This document shows, in pieces, positions 1-16,300 of a stretch of 64,000 nt of DNA (its first letter is position 1; each line of letters starts with the position of its first letter). Both the position numbers and the translations under genes were made by a program. A model generated the notes under the pieces. The model saw only the letters and a list, made by a program, of their open reading frames with translations. It had not been told where the DNA came from and made no database searches. Origin of the DNA: Phocaeicola vulgatus ATCC 8482 (GTDB lineage: Bacteria; Bacteroidota; Bacteroidia; Bacteroidales; Bacteroidaceae); NCBI RefSeq assembly GCF_000012825.1, contig NC_009614.1, positions 434,001 to 498,000 of the forward strand, in the 5' to 3' direction.

Positions 1-1
1 T

Positions 2-847
2 CTGCAAACTAATATTTTGGGAACCCAAAACCTGCTGGATGCGGCCCGCCGTGCCTGGGTGACGGGAAAAGATGAGAATGGTTATCCTACCTGGCGTAAA
101 GATGTACGTTACCACCAGGTATCTACAGATGAGGTATACGGTAGCCTGGGAGCAGAAGGTTTCTTTACTGAAACAACTCCTTTATGTCCGCACAGCCCAT
201 ATAGTGCCTCCAAGACAAGCGCTGATATGATTGTCATGGCTTATCGTGATACTTACAAAATGCCGGTAACCATTACCCGCTGTTCCAATAATTACGGTCC
301 GTACCATTTTCCCGAAAAACTGATTCCGCTGATCATTAAAAACATTTTGGAAGGAAAGAAACTTCCCGTATATGGTGACGGAAAGAATGTACGCGACTGG
401 TTATATGTAGAAGACCATTGCAAAGCCATCGATTTGGTTCTGCGCAAGGGTCGCGAAGGGGAAGTATATAATGTAGGCGGACACAATGAGAAAGAAAACA
501 TAGAGATAGTAAAACTTACCATAGCCACTATTCACCGGATGATGACGGAAACTCCCGAATATCGCAAAATCTTGAAGAAAAAAGAGTTGAACGATAAAGG
601 TGAGATTTCTATCGACTGGATTAACGAATCATTAATCACCTTTGTCAAAGACCGTTTGGGACATGACCAACGTTATGCTATCGATCCTACCAAAATCACT
701 AATGAATTAGGATGGTATCCTGAAACAAAATTCGAAACCGGTATTGTAAAAACAATCCAATGGTATCTGGAAAATCAAGCATGGGTGGAAAATGTAACAA
801 GTGGCGATTACCAAAAGTATTATGAAAGAATGTATAAAAACCGATAA
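2..847 (+). CDS. rfbB: dTDP-glucose 4,6-dehydratase, C-terminal part (cut by window edge)
   Basis: Extended short-chain dehydrogenase that converts dTDP-glucose to dTDP-4-keto-6-deoxyglucose, the first committed step towards dTDP-rhamnose and other deoxysugars of surface polysaccharides. The reading frame is open from base 2, so the TTG at 17 is internal and the NAD-binding GxxGxxG half lies off the left edge. Visible motifs are the catalytic Thr-Asp-Glu in VSTDEVYG, the Tyr-x3-Lys pair in YSASK, and the sugar-nucleotide segment SNNYGPYHFPEKLIP. A Lys/Glu-rich insertion (KKKELNDKGEIS) lies in the C-terminal substrate domain. The gene ends just before a strong terminator, so it is the last gene of its transcript. 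Identity is secure; only the missing 5' end is unknown. Confidence 0.93.
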   Translation: MQTNILGTQNLLDAARRAWVTGKDENGYPTWRKDVRYHQVSTDEVYGSLGAEGFFTETTPLCPHSPYSASKTSADMIVMAYRDTYKMPVTITRCSNNYGPYHFPEKLIPLIIKNILEGKKLPVYGDGKNVRDWLYVEDHCKAIDLVLRKGREGEVYNVGGHNEKENIEIVKLTIATIHRMMTETPEYRKILKKKELNDKGEISIDWINESLITFVKDRLGHDQRYAIDPTKITNELGWYPETKFETGIVKTIQWYLENQAWVENVTSGDYQKYYERMYKNR

Positions 848-868
848 AGAATACATCTTATAATATTT

Positions 869-916
869 AAAAAAGTCCCCGGATAAGAAAGGCGTTCTTA
901 TCCGGGGACTTTTTTA
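869..916 (+). terminator. Rho-independent terminator after rfbB
   Basis: A near-perfect GC-rich stem (arm AAGTCCCCGGATAAGAA, loop about AGGCG, then the complementary arm) is followed by TTTTTT. It lies 22 bases after the rfbB stop and separates rfbB from the SusC/SusD operon. Confidence 0.93.
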
Positions 917-1005
917 TCTTAATATTTCCAACACCAGATTTCAGCTATAATAAAACAATAAAATAGAATTTGATATAGATATGTTCAACAACATAGCATA
1001 TTCAC

Positions 1006-1036
1006 TTTTATCTTCGATTACTTTCGTATATTTTTG
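1006..1036 (+). promoter_or_regulatory. Candidate promoter of the first susCD operon and its long AT-rich leader
   Basis: TATTTTTG at 1029-1036 fits the Bacteroides -7 consensus TAnnTTTG, and CTTTTA about 20 bases upstream could serve as the -33 element. This implies a 5' leader of about 270 bases before the ATG at 1317. The rest of 917-1316 is very AT-rich. It holds one 12-codon mini-ORF (1189-1227, MKKERKQKINLT) that I do not call as a gene. No riboswitch fold is recognisable by eye. Confidence 0.5.
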
Positions 1037-1316
1037 CACCTACAAGATAATTATAACACAAACAGTGCACTAAAAATAAAATAAAGAAATCATTTTAATA
1101 TTTATAAATATAAAATCATAAAATAGCAAGAATAAAGAAATAAAACAAAAAACACAAACAAATCTCCAAAGTATTAAAAGGCAGAAACATGAAAAAAGAA
1201 AGAAAACAAAAGATTAATCTAACATAATAAGTTTACGATTGAAACCAAACTGATTCAACAACTTGATATAACAATCAACCTTTAAAAACAAATAGTGAAT
1301 TAATAAAGAAGCAAAA

Positions 1317-4300
1317 ATGAAAAACATGAAGAAAAATCCAAAACAAAACCGGGAAAGCAGCCTTATGCGTAGTCCCCTTATTTTAGGATTGTCAATAGTC
1401 CTATGCATACCGGTTGCCTATTCGCATGCAAAGTCAAGTAACATAGTGAAAAATGAATCGGTTCAATCGATCCTGCAAGGACGTACCATCAAAGGTCAAA
1501 TTATTGATGAGAACAATGAACCTTTAATCGGGGTATCCGTCATAATCAAAGGTGCAAGCACCATAGGAACCATCACGGATTTTGACGGGAATTATGCACT
1601 GGAAGTTCCTGCCGGAAAAAATGTTCTCGAAATATCCTATATAGGATATAAAACCCAGGAAATAACCATTGGCAAAAACACACAATTGAATATCAAAATG
1701 CAGCCTGATACCCAGACATTGGATGAAGTGGTGGTGATAGGATACGGTACTGTAAAAAAAAGAGATTTGACTGGAGCTGTTGCTTCCGTAAAAAGTGAGG
1801 ATATTGTCCGAATGCCAACCAGCAATGTACTAGAAGCTATTCAAGGACAGGTGGCAGGTTTGGATATCACTCGCAGTAGCGGAGAAGCCGGTTCCGGAGT
1901 GAACATGACCCTACGTGGCACACGCTCCATCAATGGTGACAATAGCCCGTTATTCATCATTGACGGAATGGAAGGCTCTTACGATGAATTGAATCCGAAT
2001 GATATCGCTTCTATTGAAGTACTGAAAGATGCCTCCTCTACAGCTGTTTATGGTGCTGCCGGAGCAAATGGAGTTATCATCATCACCACCAAAACTCCTA
2101 AAAAAGATAAATTCTCCATTGATCTGGATGCCTACTATGGTTGGAATGTCATCTCCAGCTTCCCCGAAGTAAATCGTGGAGAGGATTACATTAATTTCCG
2201 CAGAGAAGCACAAAGAACGGTAGGTGCCTGGAACAGCCCGGCCGATGACGGGAATCTTTTTCCCAGCTATATGCAAAAATATATAGACAACAATCAATGG
2301 GTGGACTGGTTTGATTTAGCTTCACAAACCGGTATCACCAATAGCTACAATCTAAGCACATCTTATTCTAATGACCGGGTCACCTCTTATTTTTCTTTAG
2401 GATATTACAATTTGGAAGGATTATTGAAAGGAGACGAACTGGAACGCTACTCGGCACGTACCAAAATAGATTTTAAAGCCAATGAAATGGTAAAATACGG
2501 ACTAAACCTATATGCCATGTATTCTGAAAATGACAAGCGTTACAGCCGTATATGGAACCGTATTCTCTGTATGCCGCCATTGGGTACTCCTTATGATGAA
2601 GACGGCAATCTGGTAGACTACCCGTTGGGAGACGGCAACATGAATCCGCTGGCCGATATGGGAGAAGACCAATATGTAAATAATGTAAAGACATTGAGCG
2701 TAGCCCCACAGATTTATGTAGAATTGACCCCGTTAAAGGGACTTTCATTCAAGAGTCTGCTTGGCGGATATTTCCGGAATATGAAAGAAAGTAAGTATAC
2801 CGGCACAAAATCATATCAGGGACTGGAAAGCGGGCTAGTGCAAGCCACTATCCCCAACACCTTCACTTATAATTATAAATGGCAGAATATCCTGACATAT
2901 AACTTCAAAATAAAAGAGGATCACGATTTCACAATAACCGGAGTCACTGAATGGTCAAAAGACCAAAAAGAAAAAGCGACCGCCACTGCCAACAAATTTG
3001 ATACGGATTCTTATCTATACCATAATTTAGGTGCTGCAACCGGTACACCCACAGTTTCTTCTTCTTATGTAGGTAGCCAAAAAATGTCCTATGTCGCCCG
3101 TATCAACTATAGCTATAAAGGACGTTACCTATTGACATTAAGCAGCCGCTGGGACGGTTCATCCATCTTGGCAGATGGAAACAAGTGGGATATGTTCCCC
3201 GCAGGAGCTATTGCCTGGCGCATCAGTGATGAACCCTTCATGCAGAATGTAAAAGCTGTTTCCAATCTGAAATTACGCGCCAGTTACGGTGTCACCGGTA
3301 ATGCCGGTGCTTCAGAATACGCCACATTAGATTACAGCCGCACAGGCATTATCGGATTTCAAGATGTAGGAGTCCCTTATAGCGGTTATTCCCAATCCAT
3401 CGCCAACAAGAGTCTGGGATGGGAAAAATCTTATATGACAGATCTGGGATTCGACTTGGGATTATTCAGTGACAGACTGAACGTGGCGTTCGACTGGTAT
3501 CGGACAGACACCAAAGATATTTTATTCGAGAAAAACCTGCCCTATGCAACGGGAGGTTACGGCTCCTCTCCTTTCAAAATATGGTCTAATGTAGGCGAAA
3601 CACGCAATACAGGTGTGGAATTAAGCATTACCAGCCGTAACTTTGTCGGACCTGAATTCCAATGGAGCACCACACTGGCATTCTCAACCAACAAAGAAGA
3701 AGTGATAAAAACAACCAGCGAAGGCCCGCTTCAGTTCGGAGACTACTACCTGATTCCCGGTGAGGCAATCAAGACTTATTACGGATACAAGTATGCCGGA
3801 ATATGGGGTACAGCCGAAGCAGAAGAAGCAGCCAAATACAGTCAGAAACCCGGACAAGTCCATATTGCAGAAAATGGTACTCCCGATTACAAGCTGAATG
3901 CGGATGACTATTATGTTCTAGGAAGCGCCACACCGAAATGGTCGGGCAGTTTACTTAATAATTTTAATTATAAGAATTTCGACCTGAGCATTTTGTTGAT
4001 TGCCCGGTGGGACTGGACAATCCCTTACGGTCTGACCGGATGGTATCGTACAGACGGTCTGACGCCTTCACCTACCGTATGTGACTACTGGACTCCTGAA
4101 AATCAAAGTGCCCGCTATCCTCGTCCGGATGCAAGTATTACAAACGGACAGGACCCGTATCAACAATGGGCTAACTATTTTGACGGTTCTTATCTGAAAG
4201 TAAAAACCATTTCACTGGGCTACACATTCCCCAAGAAATGGTTGAATGCTGTAAAAATTGACAGAATGCGTGTATACTTTACTGCAAACAATCCGTTTAT

Positions 4301-4409
4301 TTTTACAAAATGTGACTATTTGAAAAACTACGACCCCGAAAAGGGAGGAAATGATGACGACGCACCGTTGTCTAAACAATATGTATTTGGCGTTAATATC
4401 TCATTCTAA
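1317..4409 (+). CDS. SusC/RagA family TonB-dependent outer-membrane transporter
   Basis: TonB-dependent porin that imports oligosaccharides (or other nutrients) delivered by its SusD partner. The 1030 residues begin with a long signal peptide (hydrophobic core LILGLSIVLCIPVAYS, about residues 20-38). A carboxypeptidase-D-like beta-sandwich follows at about 55-130 (GQIIDENNEPLIGVSVIIKG, ...DFDGNYAL). The SusC signature LDEVVVIGYGTVKKRDLTGA opens the plug domain at about 137. The 22-strand barrel ends in the aromatic motif FGVNISF. There is no N-terminal STN domain, so direct FecR-type signalling is not expected. The SusD gene starts 12 bases downstream. No glycosidase or regulator accompanies the pair in the window, so the substrate cannot be inferred. 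Confidence 0.93.
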   Translation: MKNMKKNPKQNRESSLMRSPLILGLSIVLCIPVAYSHAKSSNIVKNESVQSILQGRTIKGQIIDENNEPLIGVSVIIKGASTIGTITDFDGNYALEVPAGKNVLEISYIGYKTQEITIGKNTQLNIKMQPDTQTLDEVVVIGYGTVKKRDLTGAVASVKSEDIVRMPTSNVLEAIQGQVAGLDITRSSGEAGSGVNMTLRGTRSINGDNSPLFIIDGMEGSYDELNPNDIASIEVLKDASSTAVYGAAGANGVIIITTKTPKKDKFSIDLDAYYGWNVISSFPEVNRGEDYINFRREAQRTVGAWNSPADDGNLFPSYMQKYIDNNQWVDWFDLASQTGITNSYNLSTSYSNDRVTSYFSLGYYNLEGLLKGDELERYSARTKIDFKANEMVKYGLNLYAMYSENDKRYSRIWNRILCMPPLGTPYDEDGNLVDYPLGDGNMNPLADMGEDQYVNNVKTLSVAPQIYVELTPLKGLSFKSLLGGYFRNMKESKYTGTKSYQGLESGLVQATIPNTFTYNYKWQNILTYNFKIKEDHDFTITGVTEWSKDQKEKATATANKFDTDSYLYHNLGAATGTPTVSSSYVGSQKMSYVARINYSYKGRYLLTLSSRWDGSSILADGNKWDMFPAGAIAWRISDEPFMQNVKAVSNLKLRASYGVTGNAGASEYATLDYSRTGIIGFQDVGVPYSGYSQSIANKSLGWEKSYMTDLGFDLGLFSDRLNVAFDWYRTDTKDILFEKNLPYATGGYGSSPFKIWSNVGETRNTGVELSITSRNFVGPEFQWSTTLAFSTNKEEVIKTTSEGPLQFGDYYLIPGEAIKTYYGYKYAGIWGTAEAEEAAKYSQKPGQVHIAENGTPDYKLNADDYYVLGSATPKWSGSLLNNFNYKNFDLSILLIARWDWTIPYGLTGWYRTDGLTPSPTVCDYWTPENQSARYPRPDASITNGQDPYQQWANYFDGSYLKVKTISLGYTFPKKWLNAVKIDRMRVYFTANNPFIFTKCDYLKNYDPEKGGNDDDAPLSKQYVFGVNISF

Positions 4410-4421
4410 AAACTTATACAG

Positions 4422-6239
4422 ATGAAAAAACATAAATTACTCTCTATATCAGCCGTAATCATGATGTTGTCTGCCTACGGTTGCAGCCTGGATGAATTTA
4501 ATCCCTCCGGCATCTCCACAGAACAAGAATGGTCTACCCCGGCAGGCTATGAAAAGAAAGTGAACGACTGTTACTTTGACCTGGTCCGCATAGTTTATGG
4601 TCAGGCAGAAGACACCTATCTAATGGTTGCAGAAGGTGGAACAGACATTTGGCAAGATACGAATCCCGATGGTACCAACGGTAACTGGAGCAAACTACTC
4701 CGTTATGAAGATTACGGTGCTTCCAACGGTATGTTGAATGAAGGATATGCGGGTTTCTATGGTATATTGAGTGCATGTAATGCAGCTGTCCATTATGCCG
4801 ACAAAGTGGAAGGGCTAAGCGAAACAAGAATCAACGAGTTGGTCAGCGAAGCAAGATTTATCCGTGCCCATGCCTTATATAATATTGTAGAGCAATGGGG
4901 AGGCAAATACCTGCCATTGGAGCCTATGAACAGTCCTATTTCCGTTCTTCCTTGCAGTTCGGTTAATGATTTTTATAAAGTAATTCTGGAAGATCTGGAA
5001 TTCGCCATGAAAAATCTTCCTATCACACAGGAAGTAAAAGGACACGTGACACGTGCAGCCGCTTATCATTTATATGCCAAAGCCTGCCTCACTTTCTCCA
5101 CCTATACAGACGGTCTGGGTAATACCACCGCCCTGACGGACAGCGAAAGCAAAACCTATTTGGAAAAAGCAAAGGCGGCGGCAGATTACCTGATTCAGAA
5201 CGCCGGTTCGTTGGGAGTCAAGCTTTATGATGATGTAGAAGCTGTTTTTGATGAGAACAACAATAAAAACAACGAAGAAGCACTTTTCATTGTCTGCCAC
5301 TCTACCATTACGGCTTATAATCCTCGTGGAAACTATTTCAACCGTGTATGGAAACACTCCGAAGCATACAATAACAATACCTCAGGCATCTATCTTTCGG
5401 GCATGACACCCAGTTACGCTACGAACATCAACGGATACGAAGTTCCCAAACTGGCAAAAGGTAACTGCTATATGGAACCCAGCAAGTATATGCTTGATTT
5501 ATATGGAGAGAAAGACGGCCGCTATAAAGCCTTCTTCAAAGACACTTATTATGTGAATAACGCTACGAACAGTACCAAGAACGGATATACGTGGAACGAG
5601 GCCGATGCACAAAGATACGGTCTATCCACCAGCAGGGTCGGTAATTCTGCCTATGATATCACTTTAGGAGATACGGCTGTCTATTTATCTCGTAAGACCT
5701 ATACACAAGCCGAAAGAAACGCTTGCCGCTATGCCATTTTCAACTTGGAAGACAACTATGCCGACACAAAAAGTCCTCTGAAGTTTTTCCCAAGTCTGAA
5801 GAAAGCAGATTGTCCTAGCCTATATGCCGGTTCAAATGCCTCCAAACCTTATTCCTCAGCAGACTGTATTGTCTACCGTTTAGGAGAAACCTACCTGATA
5901 TCAGCCGAAATTGACTGGAGATTAGGCAACAACCAAAGTGCTGCCGAAAGACTGAACACACTTCGGAACCGTGCCTGTAAAGGACATGACCATAGTATGG
6001 ATATCACAGCTTCGGAAGTTACCCAGGATTTCTTACTGGACGAGTATGCACGCGAAATGATTGGTGAATGGAACCGCTGGATGACCTTGAAGAGATTCCG
6101 TGCTTTCGAAAGCCGTATCACAAAAGCTAATCCGCAAATCACAAAATTCGATAAGAACATTCACTATTTGCGCCCCATTCCCACAGCCGAATTATTGTTG
6201 ATTGATAACGCTAATGAATATCAGAATCCGGGATATTAA
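4422..6239 (+). CDS. SusD/RagB family nutrient-binding outer-membrane lipoprotein
   Basis: Surface lipoprotein that caps the SusC barrel and captures the ligand. The signal peptide ends in a lipobox with the acylated residue at Cys21 (SAYGC), followed by SLDEFNPSG typical of SusD N termini. TPR-like helical segments include SEARFIRAHALYNIVEQWGG (about residues 143-162), and the C-terminal SusD domain has LISAEIDWRLGN and LLDEYAREMIGEWNRWMTLK. At 605 residues it is within family range and appears intact. It forms a two-gene operon with the upstream SusC, and a terminator follows 30 bases later. The substrate is unknown. Confidence 0.92.
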   Translation: MKKHKLLSISAVIMMLSAYGCSLDEFNPSGISTEQEWSTPAGYEKKVNDCYFDLVRIVYGQAEDTYLMVAEGGTDIWQDTNPDGTNGNWSKLLRYEDYGASNGMLNEGYAGFYGILSACNAAVHYADKVEGLSETRINELVSEARFIRAHALYNIVEQWGGKYLPLEPMNSPISVLPCSSVNDFYKVILEDLEFAMKNLPITQEVKGHVTRAAAYHLYAKACLTFSTYTDGLGNTTALTDSESKTYLEKAKAAADYLIQNAGSLGVKLYDDVEAVFDENNNKNNEEALFIVCHSTITAYNPRGNYFNRVWKHSEAYNNNTSGIYLSGMTPSYATNINGYEVPKLAKGNCYMEPSKYMLDLYGEKDGRYKAFFKDTYYVNNATNSTKNGYTWNEADAQRYGLSTSRVGNSAYDITLGDTAVYLSRKTYTQAERNACRYAIFNLEDNYADTKSPLKFFPSLKKADCPSLYAGSNASKPYSSADCIVYRLGETYLISAEIDWRLGNNQSAAERLNTLRNRACKGHDHSMDITASEVTQDFLLDEYAREMIGEWNRWMTLKRFRAFESRITKANPQITKFDKNIHYLRPIPTAELLLIDNANEYQNPGY

Positions 6240-6269
6240 CCGGTATGACAAATATAAAAAATAAAAAGA

Positions 6270-6306
6270 CAGCTTGGATAGAATTCACTATCCAAGCTGC
6301 TTTTTT
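6270..6306. terminator. Terminator between convergent susD and GH2 genes
   Basis: A perfect 12-bp stem (CAGCTTGGATAG / CTATCCAAGCTG, loop AATTCA) is followed by C and TTTTTT on the plus strand, with an A-rich stretch on the other side that could allow bidirectional use. It ends the susCD transcript. The sequence from 6307 to 6425 shows nothing further. Confidence 0.9.
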
Positions 6307-6425
6307 AAGAGAGATACTTCACTCACTGAACCATCCCCCTTCTGACCTTAAATTATTCACAAAAGGGCTACCGCAAATAAGTAAACAATAATTATCAGCC
6401 CTCTTTCTTTTTGAACGAACCTATG

Positions 6426-11781
<5,356 letters not shown>

Positions 11782-11812
11782 AAACGGTTCTTCCAAAATT
11801 ATACAAACAAGA

Positions 11813-13348
11813 TTACTTGCTATAGTTCGGATTCTGCTCCCAATCGGGATTCAACAGAAATTCACTATGAGGAATAGGAAACAACTGGTGCTTGGTATCT
11901 ACATAATTCTCAACAAACGGTTTATTGTGAGCTTTCAGCGTTTCTTCTACAATACCCCAGCGAACCAAGTCATACCAGCGCGAACCTTCCAATGCCAGCT
12001 CGCAAGGACGTTCTTTGTCTTGCAGATGTTTCAAGACTTCGGCTTTACTCATGGTAAGCGGCAATGCCGGTACATTGACACGTGCACGAACCTTATTTAT
12101 TATGTTAATGGCCTCTGTTGTTTCACCCTTGTCATTTAGACATTCTGCATAAAGCAACAATACATCGGCATAACGGATAACGGAAACATTAAAGAAACTA
12201 TAGTCCCAATAATCACTCATACCCTCGGTATAAGTAACATATTTGTGCCAGAAGATTTCTCCTTCTTTGTGGTAATCCTTAAAGGATTTTCCATTCTTAT
12301 AATAAAAGGGACGACACTCGGGATCGTCAAAAATAAGCGTATGAAGTGCACGGTCGCTAGACTTACCGTCTATAGTCTTATCAGCCAATAACGTCTGACA
12401 CATCCAGTCCGTAGGATAAGCTTCTTCATATGCATCCAGCCCAGCCATAGGTCCCAAATGAACGGTAAACAAGTTATATTCATACTGTCCGCCTGAACGG
12501 TCTCCGGTAAACTGAATCTCAAAAAGAGACTCTTTATTGTTCTTGTGCATACCGTCAAAATTATCAGCCCAATTCTCCATCAAGCCAAAAAGACTTCCTT
12601 CTTTATCAATGATCTTCTTGAATTCAACTTCGGCTTTACTCAATTCTTTGCGGAACATATAGAACTTACCCAAAAGAGCCGCTGCCGTATAACGCGTGAC
12701 ACGTCCTTTTTCACTTTCCTCATAACTTTCGGGAAGGTCGCTCTGTACTTCTTTCAGTTCGGTCTCAATCAGACTTACCAGTTCTCCCGGATTGGCTTGT
12801 GGAGGATAGAACTCTTCATCCGTACCTGCCAATGCCTCCTTATAAATAGGAACTCTCTCGCCAAAATTCACATACAAACGATAATAAAAGTAAGCACGCA
12901 AAAAACGGGCTTCGGCTATGGACTGCTTCTTCAAGGCATTGAGTGATTCCGAGTCACCAGGTACAGTGGGAATGTTGGTCAAACATTGATTGGCATAATT
13001 AATACCTTTATACAAATTAGTCCACTCCGTCTTGACTACGGAGTTAGTGGGTTCCACATTGAATGATGAAATATTCATCCAACTCGTCACATCATCTCTG
13101 TGGGTAATCTCATCACTTCTGTATCCGTCTATTACTATGTAGCGTTCAAATGGTATCGCCCAAGATGCATTCGGCTGCAACGCTCCGTATACACTAGTCA
13201 ATCCTTTCATAATATCCCCTTCACTTTTCCAGAAAATACCAGGTGATAAAGCATTGGGATTAGAGTCTTCATCCAAGAAATCTGTGCAAGAGGAAAAAGA
13301 CATTCCGCTCAGAAGAGCTGCATATAATAATATGTTTTTGAATTTCAT
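11813..13348 (-). CDS. SusD-like nutrient-binding lipoprotein of the sigma-regulated PUL
   Basis: Surface glycan-binding lipoprotein paired with the STN-type SusC upstream. The signal peptide ends in the lipobox SFSSC (Cys21), followed by TDFLDEDSNPNALS. Characteristic segments are AEARFLRAYFYYRLYVNFGE in the helical core, YADVLLLYAECLND in the SusD domain, and LALEGSRWYDLVRWG near the C terminus. The 511 residues are a normal length and the frame is intact. It lies 20 bases after the SusC gene and 31 bases before the GH63-like gene, consistent with one transcript. It shows little resemblance to the 605-residue SusD at 4.4 kb beyond family motifs, so the two PULs probably bind different ligands. 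Confidence 0.93.
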   Translation of the reverse strand: MKFKNILLYAALLSGMSFSSCTDFLDEDSNPNALSPGIFWKSEGDIMKGLTSVYGALQPNASWAIPFERYIVIDGYRSDEITHRDDVTSWMNISSFNVEPTNSVVKTEWTNLYKGINYANQCLTNIPTVPGDSESLNALKKQSIAEARFLRAYFYYRLYVNFGERVPIYKEALAGTDEEFYPPQANPGELVSLIETELKEVQSDLPESYEESEKGRVTRYTAAALLGKFYMFRKELSKAEVEFKKIIDKEGSLFGLMENWADNFDGMHKNNKESLFEIQFTGDRSGGQYEYNLFTVHLGPMAGLDAYEEAYPTDWMCQTLLADKTIDGKSSDRALHTLIFDDPECRPFYYKNGKSFKDYHKEGEIFWHKYVTYTEGMSDYWDYSFFNVSVIRYADVLLLYAECLNDKGETTEAINIINKVRARVNVPALPLTMSKAEVLKHLQDKERPCELALEGSRWYDLVRWGIVEETLKAHNKPFVENYVDTKHQLFPIPHSEFLLNPDWEQNPNYSK

Positions 13349-13368
13349 AATCTTCGTATTAAATTTAA

Positions 13369-16300
13369 TTAGAAACCGAATTTAAGACCCATCATAAAGT
13401 CACGACTCAAAGGAATGGCTGCATAGTCATATCCCATCTGTCCGACTGAAGAACCGGTTGAAGGATCATATCCTTTGTAGTTGGTAATAGTGAACAAACG
13501 GGTAGCGCCTACATAAATACGCAGGTTACTCAAGCCCATTTTCTTACAATATTTAACCGGCAGATTATAACCTATCTGCAAGTTATTCAGACGCAGATAG
13601 TCACCATTCTCCACAAAACGGGTGGAAGTACGAGAGTTCTTATTAGGGTCACCAGACACGGCACGTGGAATATCAGTATCAGGATTTTCAGGTGTCCAAG
13701 CATTCAAGGCATTCTTACCATAGTTGAACACATGGTCCATACGCTCCAACTGATATTTAGTATAGTTATAACGCTTAGCACCAAAGTCACCGTAGAAATT
13801 GGCTACCAAGTCAAAGTCTTTATAAGTCAAGTTAATGTTGAATCCCAATGACACCTTCGGTGTACCACTACCCACTTTCACGCGGTCGTTTGTATCAAGC
13901 ATACCATCTCCATTCTGATCTATGAAACGGATATCACCCGGCTTAGCCACAGGCTGCAGAGGCTGCCAGTTGCCGTTTTGATCCTTATAGCCATGAGCTG
14001 TGTTCCATTCGTCCACTTCTGCTTGATTTTGGAAGATTCCGGCAGTTTGATATACCCAGAATTCACCGATTTCACCACCTACATAAGTACGCAAAGCACC
14101 GTATTCATAGAGATAGTCAGGATTGGCCATAGATTTCAACACACTTTTATAATGAGATAAATTCAAATCCAAATCATACTTCAATCCTCCGGCTTTGCCA
14201 TGATAAATGGCTTGCATTTCAAAACCGGTTGTGCGCAACTTACCATCGTTCACCAAGATAGAAGAATTATAGCCGGTAGCTAAACTGATGTTACGGCTAG
14301 AAAGCATATCCCTGGTGTTCTTAATATAAGCTTCCGCAGAAAGCTCCAGTTTATTGTTCCATAAACTAATGTCTACACCGATATTCTTATACACCGTCGT
14401 TTCCCACTTGATGTTACTGGATGGAAAAGCTGTAATGGCATATCCCATGGAAGTTTCACGACCATCAAAAGGATAGTTCAATGCATGGGTATTGTAGCTC
14501 AAAGTAGGAATATATCGATAAAGACCTATGTTCTGATTACCCAAAGCACCGTAGCTCAAACGGAGTTTAAACATGGAAACAGTTTCTTTCAAATTTTCCC
14601 AAAATGGTTCATTAGCAATGTTCCAACCCAATGATACAGAAGGGAAGAACCCCCACTTGTTACCTTTAGCAAAACGTGAAGAGCCATCATAACGGAAAGA
14701 AGCCATAATCATATAACGCATCATGTAGTTGTAGTTCACACGGCCAAAGAGAGAACGGAGGGCACTGCGGGTCTTGGTACCACCTACAGAATAGTTACTT
14801 TTAGCATGTCCCATCAAGCTCATACTGTTATTCTCAAAATCAGAACCGGAAGCACTAAGGTCTTCATACTTATTTTCTTCCTGAGAAAGTCCCAATAAAA
14901 GAGAAAGATTGTGTATTTCAGCAATGGTCTTGTCATAATTAGCTGTCAATTCCAACAAATCGTTGGTTGTCTGCGAACGTGATTCAGATAAACTAGCCAT
15001 CGTGTTTCGTTTGGCCGCCCCAATCTCATAGGTAGGTGTAAAAAGACGAGATTTGCTAAAGTACATATTACGGCTGGCATTGAATTTCACGATAAGCCCT
15101 TTAATCGGCTCGTACTGCAAATAGCCGGAAGCTGCGATATAATCGGTAGAGCTTGTATTATCAATCAATTTATTAAAAGCAACCTGATTACCGGCATCAG
15201 ACATACCCATACCAGAGATGGCACCACCATAACCACCATCGTTGTTCTCATCATAAAGGAACGCTAACGGCTCCATATTCGTCACCTGATAAATGGAAGA
15301 GAAACCCGAATTGGATTCCAAATCGGCCGACCAACGGCTATAGCTTACAGATTCACCCATTTTAAACTTACCACGGGTAACATCAGAGTTTAAACGGAAA
15401 CCGAACTTTTCATCTCCGGTAGCAATAGTCACACCGTCCGTCTTACTATAGAAAGCAGAAAGAGACACATTGGAATTAGCACTACCTGCCGTATAACCAA
15501 TGTTATATTTTTGTGTAAAACCACGTTGATAATACTCTTTCTGCCAATCAGTATCAGCAAACTGACTCGGGTCTCTCTCGTACTCGCTGATATATTTAGG
15601 CCAGCGGCTTTCATCCGTACCTGCATTTATTAATGCCATCTTACGTACTTTAATAAACTCAGCTGAATTACAAACTTCCAGACGCTTCGGCATGGCACTC
15701 AACCCCCAATAACCGGAAAAAGTAATCTTCGGAGCTGAATTCATCGTACCACGATGTGTTTCAATCAAAATAACACCAGCTGCCGAACGTGAACCATAGA
15801 TAGCGGCAGTAGCAGCATCTTTCAATACGGAAATCGATTTAATATCTTCAGGATTAAGATAAGACATATTACCCGGAACACCATCGATAATCACTAGTGG
15901 ACCGTTACTTTCACTGTTCTCGCCATCATCATCTTTCCAAGAAGTCACACCGCGTACCTGCAAAGTGGCAGAAGAACCGGCAGCACCACTGCCAAAGTTT
16001 ACCGACAAACCCGGAGCCATACCTTGCAATGCCATCTCTGCATTTGCAGTAGGAATCTTAGACAGTTTATCACCCGATACTGATGTTACCGAACCTGAAA
16101 CATCAGACTTTTTCTGTGTACCATAACCAATTACAACCACCTCATCCAATGTCTTGGTATCTTCTATTAATACAATTTTTATAGTAGACTGATTACCTAT
16201 TTTCACGGTCTTTGTGGTATAACCTACATAAGAAACAATCAATTCAGTTCCCTTACCGATAGATAAAGTAAAACGACCATCCAAATCAGTAATCGTACCG

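Noticed and set aside
1189-1227. A 12-codon leader peptide before the first susC
   Set aside because: Lys-rich mini-ORFs arise easily in A-rich leaders; no attenuator structure accompanies it.
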